Shown here: one piece after another, positions 7,269 to 15,059 of the stretch | How the letters are laid out: every line of letters begins with the position of its first letter | Position numbering within the stretch: position 1 is the stretch's first letter | Assembly: GCA_964650845.1 (NCBI GenBank) | Contig: CAZYXR010000053.1 | Location: 1-21,876, forward strand | Origin: UBA7692 sp964650845 | GTDB lineage: Bacteria > Bacteroidota > Bacteroidia > Chitinophagales > LD1 | Reading direction: 5' to 3' | DNA length: 21,876 bases | Notes under the pieces: generated by a model | Told to the model about the DNA's origin: nothing | The model's database searches: none | What the model saw: only the letters and a program-made list of their open reading frames with translations | Program-made: the position numbers and the translations under genes

Positions 7269-8003
7269 ATGACTAAACTGCGCATAGGCATTATTGAAGA
7301 TGAGTTGTTGATAGCCGAAGAAATATACCTTACACTGCAACAAATAGGTTACAGTCCCTTGCGCCCTGCCTATAACTTCAATGATGGTTTAGCAATGATT
7401 AAATCCGGACAGCCCGATTTGCTCCTTATTGACATTTCGCTTAATGATACAAAGGACGGCATAGAATTGGCAGCGGAAGTGAACAACAACTTTAATATCC
7501 CTTTTATCTTTCTGACAGGTAACACGGATGCCGAAACCATTGAGCGCGCTAAAACAGTAAAACCCTCAGCTTATCTGATAAAGCCCTTTGTGCAAAGCGA
7601 TTTATTTTCCTCCATAGAGATTACGTTTAGCAATTTCGTCAGTCAGCAAACAGGAAAAGCACCCGCCCAATCAGTCGCCAAAGCCCTTAGTGATAGTCTC
7701 TTTATCCGTGAGGCTGGCATCTATCACAAAATCAAACTTAGGGACATACTTTATGTGGAAAGCGAAAATGTGTATCTCAATATTTACACCAAAGAAAAAT
7801 GTCATGTTTCTCGAATGAAGATTGAAGATTTCCTGAACGACTATGCACACGGCAACTTCTTTAGAATACATCGCAGCTACGCCATTAACTTGCACGAGTT
7901 GGAGAGTATATCCATTGCCAATGTAGTTGTTGCCGGCAGACAAGTGCCTATGAATAAAGTATTGAAAGATGATTTGATGAAGGAGTTGAAAACGTTGAAA
8001 TAA
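7269..8003 (+). CDS. LytTR-family response regulator (REC + LytTR)
   Basis: A 244-residue two-domain regulator. The receiver domain (about 4-120) has the acidic pair E10-D11, the phospho-accepting D55 in LLLIDISL, the Thr of FLTGNTD (T83) and the conserved K105 in YLIKPF. The C-terminal LytTR domain (about 143-243) shows LYVESENVYLNIYT and FFRIHRSYAINL, the standard pattern of this DNA-binding fold. Phosphorylation by the partner kinase should promote binding to paired direct repeats at promoters. The kinase gene follows on the same strand 57 bases downstream, so the pair is a two-component system. A 13-bp direct repeat just upstream is a candidate autoregulatory site. The start is supported by the intact first beta strand (KLRIGIIEDE). 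Confidence 0.92.
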   Translation: MTKLRIGIIEDELLIAEEIYLTLQQIGYSPLRPAYNFNDGLAMIKSGQPDLLLIDISLNDTKDGIELAAEVNNNFNIPFIFLTGNTDAETIERAKTVKPSAYLIKPFVQSDLFSSIEITFSNFVSQQTGKAPAQSVAKALSDSLFIREAGIYHKIKLRDILYVESENVYLNIYTKEKCHVSRMKIEDFLNDYAHGNFFRIHRSYAINLHELESISIANVVVAGRQVPMNKVLKDDLMKELKTLK

Positions 8004-8014
8004 GTCATGATTAT

Positions 8015-8047
8015 AGACATTCCAAGTCTTTAAGACTTGGAATGTCT
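8015..8047. other. Long intercistronic hairpin between regulator and kinase genes
   Basis: AGACATTCCAAGTCTT (8015-8030) is complementary over all 16 bases to AAGACTTGGAATGTCT (8032-8047); in practice the stem is ~13-14 bp with a short AT loop. It is followed by CCTAAAG rather than a T-tract, so full termination is doubtful; partial attenuation or mRNA processing between the two genes is possible. It lies just upstream of the kinase ATG at 8061. Confidence 0.65.
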
Positions 8048-8060
8048 CCTAAAGAATCAC

Positions 8061-11000
8061 ATGTCATACAAGCCGAAAATTACAATCCTTTTAGTGCTGT
8101 TGTTTGCTTGTAGCCTTACAACTCCTGCTCAGCAATTCTACTTCCGCAACTTCACCATACACAATGGACTTGGCAGCACCAGTGTTAATAATATTTTTCA
8201 GGATAGTAAAGGTTATATCTGGTTTGCAAACCAGCTTGGAGGTGTCAGTAAATTTGATGGAAAAAACTTCATCACGCTCACCACTGCAAACGGACTAATA
8301 AACAATGATGCAACGTACATTACCGAAGATAAATTTGGTCATATCTGGATAGGCACGGCCTCGGGTGTTTCTATGTTTAATGGCACTGCTTTCAAAAATT
8401 ATGGAAGCAAAGAAGGGCTAACTGATAAAATAGTGTACTGTATTTATGTTGATAGCGATAACACCAAGTGGTTTGCCACGGCAGGCGATGGGGTGCTTGC
8501 AATGGATAAGTCTGGAAAGATAAAAAGCCTTACTACTCAAAACGGACTTAAACACAACAACGTATTCACCATCACAGCAGATAGAAATAATACGCTCTGG
8601 TTCGGTCATAACAAATGGTTTGCCAAGTATGAAAACAAAGAAATTTTTGATTTCACATCAACTGATTTGCGGGGGTCTGACANNNNNNNNNNAATCTTTT
8701 TCACCTCATTTACCGATGCCGAAGGAAACGTTTGGCTTGGCACAACCGAAGGAAATATTGTGATTCACAACCCCAAATCAGGTTTTAGGAATTTTGAGTT
8801 GCCCGCCCCATTCAACCAAAGTTTTATCAGCAGCATTACGCAGGACAGGCACAGTAACATGTGGTTCGCCACAAGTGCGGGCGTGTTGAAATATGATGGT
8901 AAAAACTTCAAAGTATTCAATGAGCAAAACGGGCTTTCTTCCAATGCTGCGCAGACAATTCTGTGTGATTATGAAAACAATATTTGGGTAGGCACTTTAT
9001 CTGGTGGTGTGAACCTAATAAGCAGTGACGCATTTAGCTATTTCAGCGGTAAAGAGGGTTTGCAGAATAATAATATCAGCTACATCCAAACATCGCCAAA
9101 CCATAAGAGCCATCTCGTAGGAACATCAGAAGGCTTGTATGAATTTTTAAATAACAGGTTGAAAAAAATACAATTGCCGGATGCGTTGAGTAGCGAAAGT
9201 ATTTCTTGTATTTCAACAGATAAGCAACAAAATATTTGGGTATGCACTGCTTCGGAAATATTTGTTTTGAAAGAAGATGACGGTAATTATCAAATCAAAA
9301 AACGTTACCGCAAAATCGGCAATAAAGAAATTATTGCTCCGCAAAACATTGTACATGATAATGACAGAAATACATGGATAGCAACTTTTGGTTCGGGTTT
9401 GCTGGTTTTTAATGATTCGTCTGTACAAGTGTTTGATCCCTCCAATAGTATTGTGCCTGATGATGTTTTATCTGTTCATGCAGATAGCAAGAACAACATT
9501 TGGATAGGCACTTTAAATGATGGTGTGATTAAATTCAATGGAAATACCTTTAAAAAGTTCATAACTAAAAATCAGTATAAAAAGCAAACAGTATGGAGTA
9601 TTGAAAGTGATAACAAACAGTTGTTTTTTTTCGGAACAAGTGATTCTGGTATCTGTGTTTTTGATGGTAATAAAATTAGTTTCATCACTGCAAAAGATGG
9701 ACTAAGCTCCAATCACATTACTTCACTTTTATGGGATGAAAAACACAACGCGCTTTGGGCTGGTAGCGAAAAGGGATTGAATAAAATAGACTTCAATGCA
9801 AATAAGCGGGTTTCAGCATACACACAACGCGATGGGTTTAACTCTTCCTCCATCAACCCCAACGGAATTTCAATAGATGCGAACGGAATCTTATGGTTGG
9901 CAACTGTAAATGGGCTGTGGCAGCTAAACCCATTGCTTGATTTTAGGGAATCATCACCCCCAAAAATACAACTCAAAAACATACGGCTCTTTTACGAAAA
10001 TGCCAGTTGGCTTGAATTTGCAGATTCAATAGATGTGTCAACCACCCTTCCTATAAATCTAAAACTGTCGCACAATAAAAACCATCTCACATTTGATATT
10101 CAGGCGCTCACTACTGATGAAGTTCGTTATAGTTTTATTTTGGAGGGTCAGGATGAACGGTGGTCAATACCTGATGTTGCAAGTGCAATAACTTATACGA
10201 ACCTTTTGGCTGGGCAATACACTTTTAAAGCAAAAGCAATCAATGGTAACCACCAAGTAAGCAAAGAATTCATTACATACTCATTTACCATCAACCCACC
10301 TTGGTGGCTTACTTGGTGGTTTAGGTTGTTAGTCATTAGTGCTCTTATAGTCAGCCTAATTTTATTTATCAAATGGAGAGAGTATGCTCTAAGGCAACAA
10401 AACGTTAAGTTAGAACAAACAATAAAAGTCAGAACACATGAACTTGCACAACAAAAAGTAGTGTTAGAAGAAACGCTTTCTCAAAAAGAAATTCTACTAA
10501 AAGAAAAAGAAATGTTGATGAAGGAAATTCATCATAGAGTTAAGAATAATCTACAATCTATTTCCAGTATTTTGTCGCTGCAAAGTATGGTGCTTAAAGA
10601 TGAAGCAGCAAAAAGTGCTATAGCCGAGAGTCAAAACAGAGTGCGGTCAATTGCATTGGTACATCAACGGTTGTATCAGGCAGAGAACATTGAAAAAGTA
10701 GAACTAAAATCATTTATTGAAGACTTGGCGGCAGAGATTATGAAGGTTTTTCAACACCATCACAGCAATGTTGTCATTACGCTTAATGTAGAGCCTGTTT
10801 TTGTATTAAGCGATAAAGCGATTTCTCTTGGTTTAATGCTAAATGAAATGCTCACCAATTCATTCAAGTATGCTTTTAATGAAAATGAAAAAGGAGAAAT
10901 AGTTATTGATGTGTCGGTTAACGTAGATCTTGCAGATTTAGGCAAAAAAATGATAGTACTTGTTTATTGCGATAGTGGTAAAGGAATTCAAAATGAAAAC

Positions 11001-11129
11001 CCATTGGAAAGCTCAGAAACACTTGGGTTGAGGTTGATAAAACTCCTTTCGCAACAAATTAGAGCAACAGTTCAATACTCAAATTTGCAGGGTAGTAGGT
11101 TTACTATTGCCTTTGAAGAAAGAATCTGA
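8061..11129 (+). CDS. Sensor histidine kinase: periplasmic propeller, Y_Y_Y, TM, HisKA_2, HATPase_c
   Basis: I take ATG 8061 as start, because it begins directly with a signal peptide (MSYKPKITILLVLLFACSLT, cleavage near PAQ); an in-frame TTG at 8037 falls inside a hairpin and is unlikely. Residues ~25-655 are a large periplasmic two-component propeller with repeats such as GYIWFANQLGGV, GHIWIGTASGV and NNIWVGTLSGGV. A Y_Y_Y-type Ig-like domain follows (~663-749), then one membrane helix (~748-772), a coiled coil (~775-822), and a HisKA_2 dimerisation domain with EIHHRVKNNL (the His before Arg, H825, is the likely phospho-acceptor). The ATPase domain shows the N box LNEMLTNSFKYAF, DSGKGI and LGLRLIKLL. 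Unlike classical hybrid propeller kinases (HTCS) it has no fused receiver or AraC domain; its partner is the LytTR regulator upstream. The ligand is unknown. A 10-N run (8683-8692) lies in the propeller. Confidence 0.9.
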   Translation: MSYKPKITILLVLLFACSLTTPAQQFYFRNFTIHNGLGSTSVNNIFQDSKGYIWFANQLGGVSKFDGKNFITLTTANGLINNDATYITEDKFGHIWIGTASGVSMFNGTAFKNYGSKEGLTDKIVYCIYVDSDNTKWFATAGDGVLAMDKSGKIKSLTTQNGLKHNNVFTITADRNNTLWFGHNKWFAKYENKEIFDFTSTDLRGSDXXXXIFFTSFTDAEGNVWLGTTEGNIVIHNPKSGFRNFELPAPFNQSFISSITQDRHSNMWFATSAGVLKYDGKNFKVFNEQNGLSSNAAQTILCDYENNIWVGTLSGGVNLISSDAFSYFSGKEGLQNNNISYIQTSPNHKSHLVGTSEGLYEFLNNRLKKIQLPDALSSESISCISTDKQQNIWVCTASEIFVLKEDDGNYQIKKRYRKIGNKEIIAPQNIVHDNDRNTWIATFGSGLLVFNDSSVQVFDPSNSIVPDDVLSVHADSKNNIWIGTLNDGVIKFNGNTFKKFITKNQYKKQTVWSIESDNKQLFFFGTSDSGICVFDGNKISFITAKDGLSSNHITSLLWDEKHNALWAGSEKGLNKIDFNANKRVSAYTQRDGFNSSSINPNGISIDANGILWLATVNGLWQLNPLLDFRESSPPKIQLKNIRLFYENASWLEFADSIDVSTTLPINLKLSHNKNHLTFDIQALTTDEVRYSFILEGQDERWSIPDVASAITYTNLLAGQYTFKAKAINGNHQVSKEFITYSFTINPPWWLTWWFRLLVISALIVSLILFIKWREYALRQQNVKLEQTIKVRTHELAQQKVVLEETLSQKEILLKEKEMLMKEIHHRVKNNLQSISSILSLQSMVLKDEAAKSAIAESQNRVRSIALVHQRLYQAENIEKVELKSFIEDLAAEIMKVFQHHHSNVVITLNVEPVFVLSDKAISLGLMLNEMLTNSFKYAFNENEKGEIVIDVSVNVDLADLGKKMIVLVYCDSGKGIQNENPLESSETLGLRLIKLLSQQIRATVQYSNLQGSRFTIAFEERI
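8683..8692. other. Assembly gap (10 N) inside the kinase gene
   Basis: Ten N interrupt the propeller region. The reading frame on both sides is the same (LRGSD before, FFTSFTDAEGNVW after). The real number of missing bases is unknown. Confidence 0.95.
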
Positions 11130-11163
11130 ATATACTTCCTTTATTGTTTCCGCTTTTTCTTAC

Positions 11164-11892
11164 TCAAGTATGCAAACCTCCGTTCACGTTTATCACCTCT
11201 CCGGTGATGTAAGAGGCTCCTTTTGATGCTAAAAAGGACACTACTTCGGCTACTTCATCGGCTTCGCCAAAACGCTGCATGGGGATAATATTTCGGAACT
11301 GACTTTCTTCAATCCCTTCTGTCATTTCAGTTTTTATAAATCCTGGTGCTACACAATTTACGGTAACGCCTCTGCGCCCCACTTCTTGTGCCAATGCTTT
11401 GGTTGCGCCTATTACTCCTGCTTTTGATGCCGAGTAGTTGGTTTGCCCCGGTAAGCCTTTTATACCCGAAAGTGATACTACATTTACTATTCTGCCGTAG
11501 CGTTTTAACAGCATAGAAGGCAATACTAATTTTGTGATGTAAAATACCGAATTGAGGTTGGTGTTCAACACTTGTTGCCAATCGTTTTCGGGCATCATTA
11601 TCAATAAATTGTCTTTGCGTATGCCTGCATTGTTTACTAAGATTTGGATGGGTTTTGTGTCTTTATTTGCCTCTACCCATGCGCCCAAGATTTGTTCAAT
11701 TTGCGTTTTGTCGGCTACGTCAAATTGAAGCAATTCGCCATTGCCACCTGCTGCTTTTATTTGCGCTAAGGTATTTTGCGCTTCGGCTTCGTTGCTTCTG
11801 TAATTGATAATTACATAATATCCTTCGGCTGCTAATTTTAAACTTACTGCTTTGCCAATTCCTCGCGAACCACCGGTTACTAAAGCGTACAT
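11164..11892 (-). CDS. fabG: 3-oxoacyl-ACP reductase-type short-chain dehydrogenase (FabG-like)
   Basis: A 242-residue classical SDR. The NADP(H)-binding motif TGGSRGIG lies at residues 6-13, the NNAG motif at 87-90, the structural Asn at about 112, and the catalytic Ser140, Tyr153 and Lys157 (in NYSASKAG) are all present; the C-terminus ITGEVINVNGG is typical for FabG. Such enzymes reduce 3-oxoacyl-ACP to 3-hydroxyacyl-ACP. It follows the ammonia-lyase gene on the same strand with only 51 bases between them, so the two are probably co-transcribed. This lyase-reductase pairing is known from flexirubin/aryl polyene loci, where a dedicated FabG works on the polyene chain, so a pigment role is as likely as housekeeping fatty acid synthesis. 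It is convergent with the kinase gene, 34 bases away. Confidence 0.9.
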   Translation of the reverse strand: MYALVTGGSRGIGKAVSLKLAAEGYYVIINYRSNEAEAQNTLAQIKAAGGNGELLQFDVADKTQIEQILGAWVEANKDTKPIQILVNNAGIRKDNLLIMMPENDWQQVLNTNLNSVFYITKLVLPSMLLKRYGRIVNVVSLSGIKGLPGQTNYSASKAGVIGATKALAQEVGRRGVTVNCVAPGFIKTEMTEGIEESQFRNIIPMQRFGEADEVAEVVSFLASKGASYITGEVINVNGGLHT

Positions 11893-11943
11893 TACATTCT
11901 ATTTATTAGTGATGAATAATTGTTTTTTTGTTTGTGCAAACTC

Positions 11944-13482
11944 TTATAGTCCAACGTTGATATCAGTATTTTTTAAGTAGGTTCTAATATCTTTTAGTGC
12001 TTTGAATTTAGCTTCGTCAAGTTGAATCTGCCCTGTAATACTTCTGATTCCAGAATAAAACGTTTTAGGTTTTTCTGAAAGTCTTTGGCTCATATTTAAG
12101 CTGTCTATGGCTTCGGCAATAGCAAGTGCGTGAACACTTAGTACTTCAAAAGTATTGTCAATTACTCGCGCTGCCATCAATGCGGCATTGCTGCCCATGC
12201 TTACTAAATCTTGATTGTCGTTATTGCTTGGAATACTGTGTACATAAACCGGTGTTGAAAGCGATTGGTTTTCGGCTACTGTGGAAGTGGCAGTATATTG
12301 TATGCCTTGAATGCCGAAGTTCAAACCTTTAACTGCGTTATTGATAAATGGCGGTAATTTGCCATTCAGTTTGTCGTTCAAAAGGTAGTTCAATTGCCTT
12401 TCGGCAAGCATTGAAAGTTTAGTGATGGCAATTTTCAGTTTGTCCATTTCCGAAGCAACGTAGTCGCCATGAAAATTTCCTCCGTGAAACACATTTGCAA
12501 TTTCATCATCCACTATTGGATTATCGCTTACTGAATTAAATTCATTTACCACAACATTCTGTGTGTAGAGAATGGTGTCGTATATGGGACCAAGTATTTG
12601 CGGGGTGCAACGAAGGGAGTAATACTCCTGCACTTTTTCTTTGAAATGTGTTTCTACTGTTTCTGTATAAAGATGTTCTTGCCGATTGCGCATTAGGCTA
12701 CTTTTGCTCAAAACATTGCGCATGGCTTCGGCAATTTTTACTTGTCCGTTGTGCAACTTAGCTTCATTTAACGGAGCAGAAATATGATCGTTGTATGCTT
12801 CGAAAATTTCGTTGATAGTGGCCGAAAAAAGCACACTCCAGTTTAGCAATCGTTGGGCAAAATATACGTTTGATATGCCAATGCCAGTCATGCAAGATGT
12901 GCCGTTCATCAATGCCAAACCTTCGCGCAGGCGAATGGCAAATGGTGTAAGGTTGTTGTTGCGCAAAACATCTTCGGCAGGTTTTATCTCTCCATTTTCC
13001 CACAGCTCGCCTTCGCCAATTATTGCCAAGCCCATGTGCGCAAGTTGCACCAAATCGCCACTTGCGCCTACGCCACCGTGCTCATATATCACCGGAATTA
13101 AATTGGCATTCAGCATGTTGGCAATGAGTAGTAACAAATCGGGGTGGATACCACTTTTGCATTGTGCCAAAGTGTTCAATCGGTCAAGCAACATTGCTTT
13201 TGCATACAAAACATCAATGGGTTTGCCACTTCCACCTGCATGGCTGCGGATAAGGTTGTATTGCAATACCAATCTATCTGAATACGATATTTTATATTGC
13301 GCCATAGGGCCAAAGCCTGTATTGATGCCGTATATCACTTTGTCGGAAGAAAAATCGCGTAGGAAGTAGAAGTTTTTTTCTGCTTTCTTTAGTAAGGCTT
13401 CACTTAATTGTATTTTTTCTCCTTCAAACAGAACTTTAAATATGTTGTGTTGAGTTAAGGGTTGCGCGCCTATTTCTATCAT
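11944..13482 (-). CDS. Aromatic amino acid (tyrosine) ammonia-lyase, flexirubin-associated type
   Basis: A 512-residue full-length member of the HAL/PAL/TAL family. The Ala140-Ser141-Gly142 triad in GGVGASGDLVQL would cyclise into the MIO electrophile; the catalytic Tyr51 is in YGINTGFG, and NGTS (N193 region), QEYYSLRC and FNSVSDNPIVD are further active-site stretches. The selectivity-loop dyad is Ser80-His81 (RSHAGGSG), which by the simple rule would indicate histidine. However, the overall sequence follows the characterised Flavobacterium johnsoniae tyrosine ammonia-lyase as I recall it (same loop, GGNFHGDY, TATSTVAE, NNDNQD), so tyrosine to p-coumarate is the more likely reaction. p-Coumarate primes flexirubin-type pigment synthesis. 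The gene precedes fabG and has its own promoter-like box at 13521-13549. Confidence 0.88.
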   Translation of the reverse strand: MIEIGAQPLTQHNIFKVLFEGEKIQLSEALLKKAEKNFYFLRDFSSDKVIYGINTGFGPMAQYKISYSDRLVLQYNLIRSHAGGSGKPIDVLYAKAMLLDRLNTLAQCKSGIHPDLLLLIANMLNANLIPVIYEHGGVGASGDLVQLAHMGLAIIGEGELWENGEIKPAEDVLRNNNLTPFAIRLREGLALMNGTSCMTGIGISNVYFAQRLLNWSVLFSATINEIFEAYNDHISAPLNEAKLHNGQVKIAEAMRNVLSKSSLMRNRQEHLYTETVETHFKEKVQEYYSLRCTPQILGPIYDTILYTQNVVVNEFNSVSDNPIVDDEIANVFHGGNFHGDYVASEMDKLKIAITKLSMLAERQLNYLLNDKLNGKLPPFINNAVKGLNFGIQGIQYTATSTVAENQSLSTPVYVHSIPSNNDNQDLVSMGSNAALMAARVIDNTFEVLSVHALAIAEAIDSLNMSQRLSEKPKTFYSGIRSITGQIQLDEAKFKALKDIRTYLKNTDINVGL

Positions 13483-13520
13483 TGGGCTATATGTTAAGTT
13501 TTTTCTGAATTAAGACCGCG

Positions 13521-13549
13521 CAAATGTAAAATTTACAACCTTAAAACAA
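13521..13549 (-). promoter_or_regulatory. Predicted Bacteroidota-type promoter of the lyase-fabG pair
   Basis: On the minus strand, TACATTTG (plus 13528-13521) matches the -7 consensus TAnnTTTG exactly. A TTG (plus 13549-13547) lies 18 bases further upstream. The box is ~38 bases before the lyase ATG at 13482. Confidence 0.6.
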
Positions 13550-13560
13550 GTATAAGCTGA

Positions 13561-13650
13561 CTAATATCTGTAAACTCTTATAACCGTTTCGTAAGGTGCA
13601 ATACTTGCCGGTAAGTTATCGACTTGTTTTAATGTAATAGGGTCGAAGCA
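13561..13650 (-). other. Out-of-frame C-terminal tail of the GH27 gene (frameshift site)
   Basis: The intact frame of the glycosidase stops at 13629 after KNASTLLH. If one A is added in the five-A run at 13651-13655 region (minus strand GGTAAAAATGC), the frame reads on as CFDPITLKQVDNLPASIAPY, ending ETVIRVYRY and a stop at 13563-13561. That ending is the expected final strand of a GH27 C-terminal beta-sandwich domain. Either a sequencing/assembly error or a genuine one-base deletion explains it. Confidence 0.7.
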
Positions 13651-15035
13651 TTTTTACCTTCAAAGTCGTGGGCGTTCAATCCTATTGCAATAAAAGTGGG
13701 CATGGTTTTGCTTGAGTTAGAGGTGTTTAAAAATGCAATGGCAAAGCCTTCGTTTTTCAAATCTTTTTTGTAAACCATAATCCCTTTTTTGCTGTAAATA
13801 AGCGAAGCTTGTTTACCCAGAACATCTTGATTTAAGTCGGTGAGTTCGGCATTGAGCAAAATGTTTTTTGTTGCAGTGTTCATGGTGCGCAAATCGCAAC
13901 TACTTAATAGTGGCGCATTCAATAAACACCAANNNNNNNNNNTTGCAAAATGGCTTTGATACTGTGTATCGTTAAGACCTTTGTGTTTTCCATTTGCCGG
14001 TGTTGCTTTACCTGCACCGTAGTTACCTACAATAAGCATGTCGGGATCGTTCCAACTTCCAGGTCCAGCATATTGCTCCAGCCTTTTTTGTCGTTTTAGA
14101 ATTTTGATAATGCTCATTTGTAGTAATGTGCCACCTTTCCAAGCATCAAAAATATCGAGTGTTGTACGCCAGTAATGACCATGTGCTTGTTCTGATGCCC
14201 ATTTCCATGGTTTTCGCAATCCCCATTCGCACACACTAAACACAATGGAGCGGCCGCTTTTTGCTAATGCACTTCCCATTGTGGTGTATCTTTCAATGGC
14301 ATCTTTTTTGGCTAATGGGGCAAAGCAGTAATCGTATTTTAGTAAATCAATACCCCATTCGGCATAGGTTTGGGCATCAATAGTTTCATAGCCATAACCT
14401 CCAAATTTTTCGCCACAAGTAAGTTTGCCGGCACAAGAGTAAATCCCGAGTTTTAGGCTTTTGCTATGTACATAATCGGCAAGTGCTTTCATGCCGTTTG
14501 GAAATTTTTTTGTGTCAACTAAAGGTTTGCCGTTTTTATCGCGGCTTTCGCCATGCCAAAAGTCGTCAATGTTGATGTATTGATAGCCGATGTCGCGCAT
14601 GCCTGTTGTTACCATTGCATCGGCAATTTCTTTAATGGTGTTTTCATCAATTGCCCAAGTAAATACATTCCAGCTGTTCCATCCCATGGGCGGAGTAAGG
14701 GCAAGTTTATCGCCAATATACAACATTACTTTGGTGGCGGTGCTGCCTATGCTGTTTGTGGCGGTAATGCTTACTTCATAATTGCCACTTGCGGGTGCAG
14801 TGCCGGTAATAATTCCGGTTGTGGAATCTAACACAAGTTCCTGTGGAAGCCCTTTTGCCGAAAATGAAATTGGTCGTGCGCCTGTGGCTGCTACGGTGTG
14901 TAAAAAAAAGGTATTGGGATAGTTGCCTACGCGTTCGGCACCGTGAAAAACCGGCTTGCCCGAGTAAAGTGGATATTGTGCCGATAAAAAACTACAAATG
15001 CAAAGTGGTAAAAGAAGCGCAAAAACATATTTCAT
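13629..15035 (-). CDS. Exported GH27 alpha-galactosidase-like glycoside hydrolase with He_PIG domain
   Basis: Starting at ATG 15035 (MKYVFALLLPLCICSFLSAQ) the product opens with a signal peptide; an in-frame TTG at 15050 adds nothing useful. A putative Ig/He_PIG domain spans ~45-110 (LPQELVLDSTTGIITGTAP). The GH27 barrel starts at LTPPMGWNSWN (~113-123) with YINIDDFWHG next. The nucleophile is Asp235 in LLKYDYC, and the acid/base is Asp297 in WRTTLDIFDAW. GH27 enzymes are retaining exo-alpha-galactosidases or alpha-N-acetylgalactosaminidases; which one cannot be told here. There is no T9SS tail, so it is probably periplasmic. The gene follows the LysM protein with a 24-base gap, suggesting co-transcription. 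Two irregularities: a 10-N gap (13933-13942), and a one-base frameshift near the 3' end that cuts off ~25 expected residues (true end probably 13561). Confidence 0.85.
   Translation of the reverse strand: MKYVFALLLPLCICSFLSAQYPLYSGKPVFHGAERVGNYPNTFFLHTVAATGARPISFSAKGLPQELVLDSTTGIITGTAPASGNYEVSITATNSIGSTATKVMLYIGDKLALTPPMGWNSWNVFTWAIDENTIKEIADAMVTTGMRDIGYQYINIDDFWHGESRDKNGKPLVDTKKFPNGMKALADYVHSKSLKLGIYSCAGKLTCGEKFGGYGYETIDAQTYAEWGIDLLKYDYCFAPLAKKDAIERYTTMGSALAKSGRSIVFSVCEWGLRKPWKWASEQAHGHYWRTTLDIFDAWKGGTLLQMSIIKILKRQKRLEQYAGPGSWNDPDMLIVGNYGAGKATPANGKHKGLNDTQYQSHFAXXXXWCLLNAPLLSSCDLRTMNTATKNILLNAELTDLNQDVLGKQASLIYSKKGIMVYKKDLKNEGFAIAFLNTSNSSKTMPTFIAIGLNAHDFEGKNASTLLH
13933..13942. other. Assembly gap (10 N) inside the GH27 gene
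   Basis: Ten N lie between QYQSHFA and WCLLNAPLL on the minus strand. In GH27 proteins these two stretches are normally separated by a single residue, so the placeholder is probably about nine bases too long although it keeps frame. Confidence 0.9.
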
Positions 15036-15059
15036 ATTGCAAGATAGCAATAGGATTAG

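Noticed and set aside
8037..8060. TTG start extending the kinase by 8 residues
   Set aside because: The TTG lies within a hairpin arm, and the ATG at 8061 starts directly with a signal peptide.
11130..11163. Terminator between the convergent kinase and fabG genes
   Set aside because: No inverted repeat found in the 34 bases.
12791..13369. 192-codon plus-strand frame
   Set aside because: Antisense shadow of the ammonia-lyase, which has every family motif.
15036..15050. TTG start extending the GH27 protein by 5 residues
   Set aside because: ATG 15035 gives a standard signal peptide.
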